Shown: one piece after another, positions 61,068 to 64,000 of the stretch
Position numbering within the stretch: the first letter of the stretch is position 1
Layout: every line of letters begins with the position of its first letter
Origin: Streptomyces virginiae
GTDB lineage: Bacteria > Actinomycetota > Actinomycetes > Streptomycetales > Streptomycetaceae
Reading direction: 5' to 3'
NCBI RefSeq assembly: GCF_000720455.1
Contig: NZ_JOAK01000013.1
Location: 62,001-126,000, forward strand
DNA: 64,000 nucleotides
Translations under genes and position numbers: made by a program
The notes under the pieces: generated by a model
The model's database searches: none
What the model was told of the DNA's origin: nothing
What the model saw: the letters and a program-made list of their open reading frames with translations, nothing else

Positions 61068-64000
<2,933 letters not shown>

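Overview
The window is a high-GC actinobacterial chromosome, almost certainly Streptomyces or a close relative. The codon use is very GC-rich, GTG and TTG starts are common, there are many 1-8 base start/stop overlaps, the developmental regulator BldD is present, and the gene order is the conserved actinobacterial block running from thrS to carB. This order matches, from memory of those maps, the Streptomyces coelicolor region SCO1531 to SCO1483 and, in pieces, the Mycobacterium thrS-pgsA-pimA-pdx-ruv-sec-relA-hisS-alaS-aro-nusB and pyr-car clusters. There is no transposase, integrase, prophage, CRISPR array or rRNA.

Layout. 1-7.7 kb is the variable part. It holds a small PGPGW membrane protein, two near-identical tRNA-Val(CAC) genes bracketing a large polytopic membrane protein, a DEDDh exonuclease, a DUF4365 protein coupled to an unknown 411-residue protein, a GNAT acetyltransferase, and a gene-free island of about 1.1 kb made of tandem, direct and very large inverted repeats. 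7.7-20.3 kb: threonyl-tRNA synthetase, a HIT protein, DUF1992, a membrane protein, an EF-G-like GTPase, the phosphatidylinositol/PIM pathway (pgsA, patA, pimA), a LemA-like protein and the PLP synthase pair pdxST. 20.3-30.4 kb: yebC, ruvCAB, yajC-secD-secF, apt and relA. 30.4-42 kb: a DUF349 protein, cyclophilin, MBL hydrolase, hisS, VKOR, rarA, an HNH nuclease, an iron-box-associated DUF2470 gene, rpsD, and an orphan NB-ARC/TPR ATPase. 42-52 kb: DUF948, DUF6167, alaS, ruvX, mltG, then the shikimate set aroE, aroC, aroK, aroB, aroQ. 52-64 kb: a P-loop protein, an M24-like protein, efp, nusB, bldD (opposite strand), then pyrR, pyrB, pyrC, a PH-like membrane protein, carA and carB (cut by the window end).

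How the genes work together. Most are housekeeping genes for tRNA charging, recombination, protein export, stringent response, aromatic amino acid and pyrimidine synthesis. Regulation readable in the DNA includes a PyrR-binding RNA hairpin just before the pyrR ribosome binding site, abutting BldD boxes upstream of bldD, a DmdR/IdeR-type iron box between the DUF2470 gene and rpsD, and a repeated arrangement in which a TANNNT -10 box sits 6-9 bases before the start codon, implying leaderless transcripts for several single genes. I see no clearly new biological system. The best candidates for follow-up are the DUF4365 two-gene module and the repeat island next to it.
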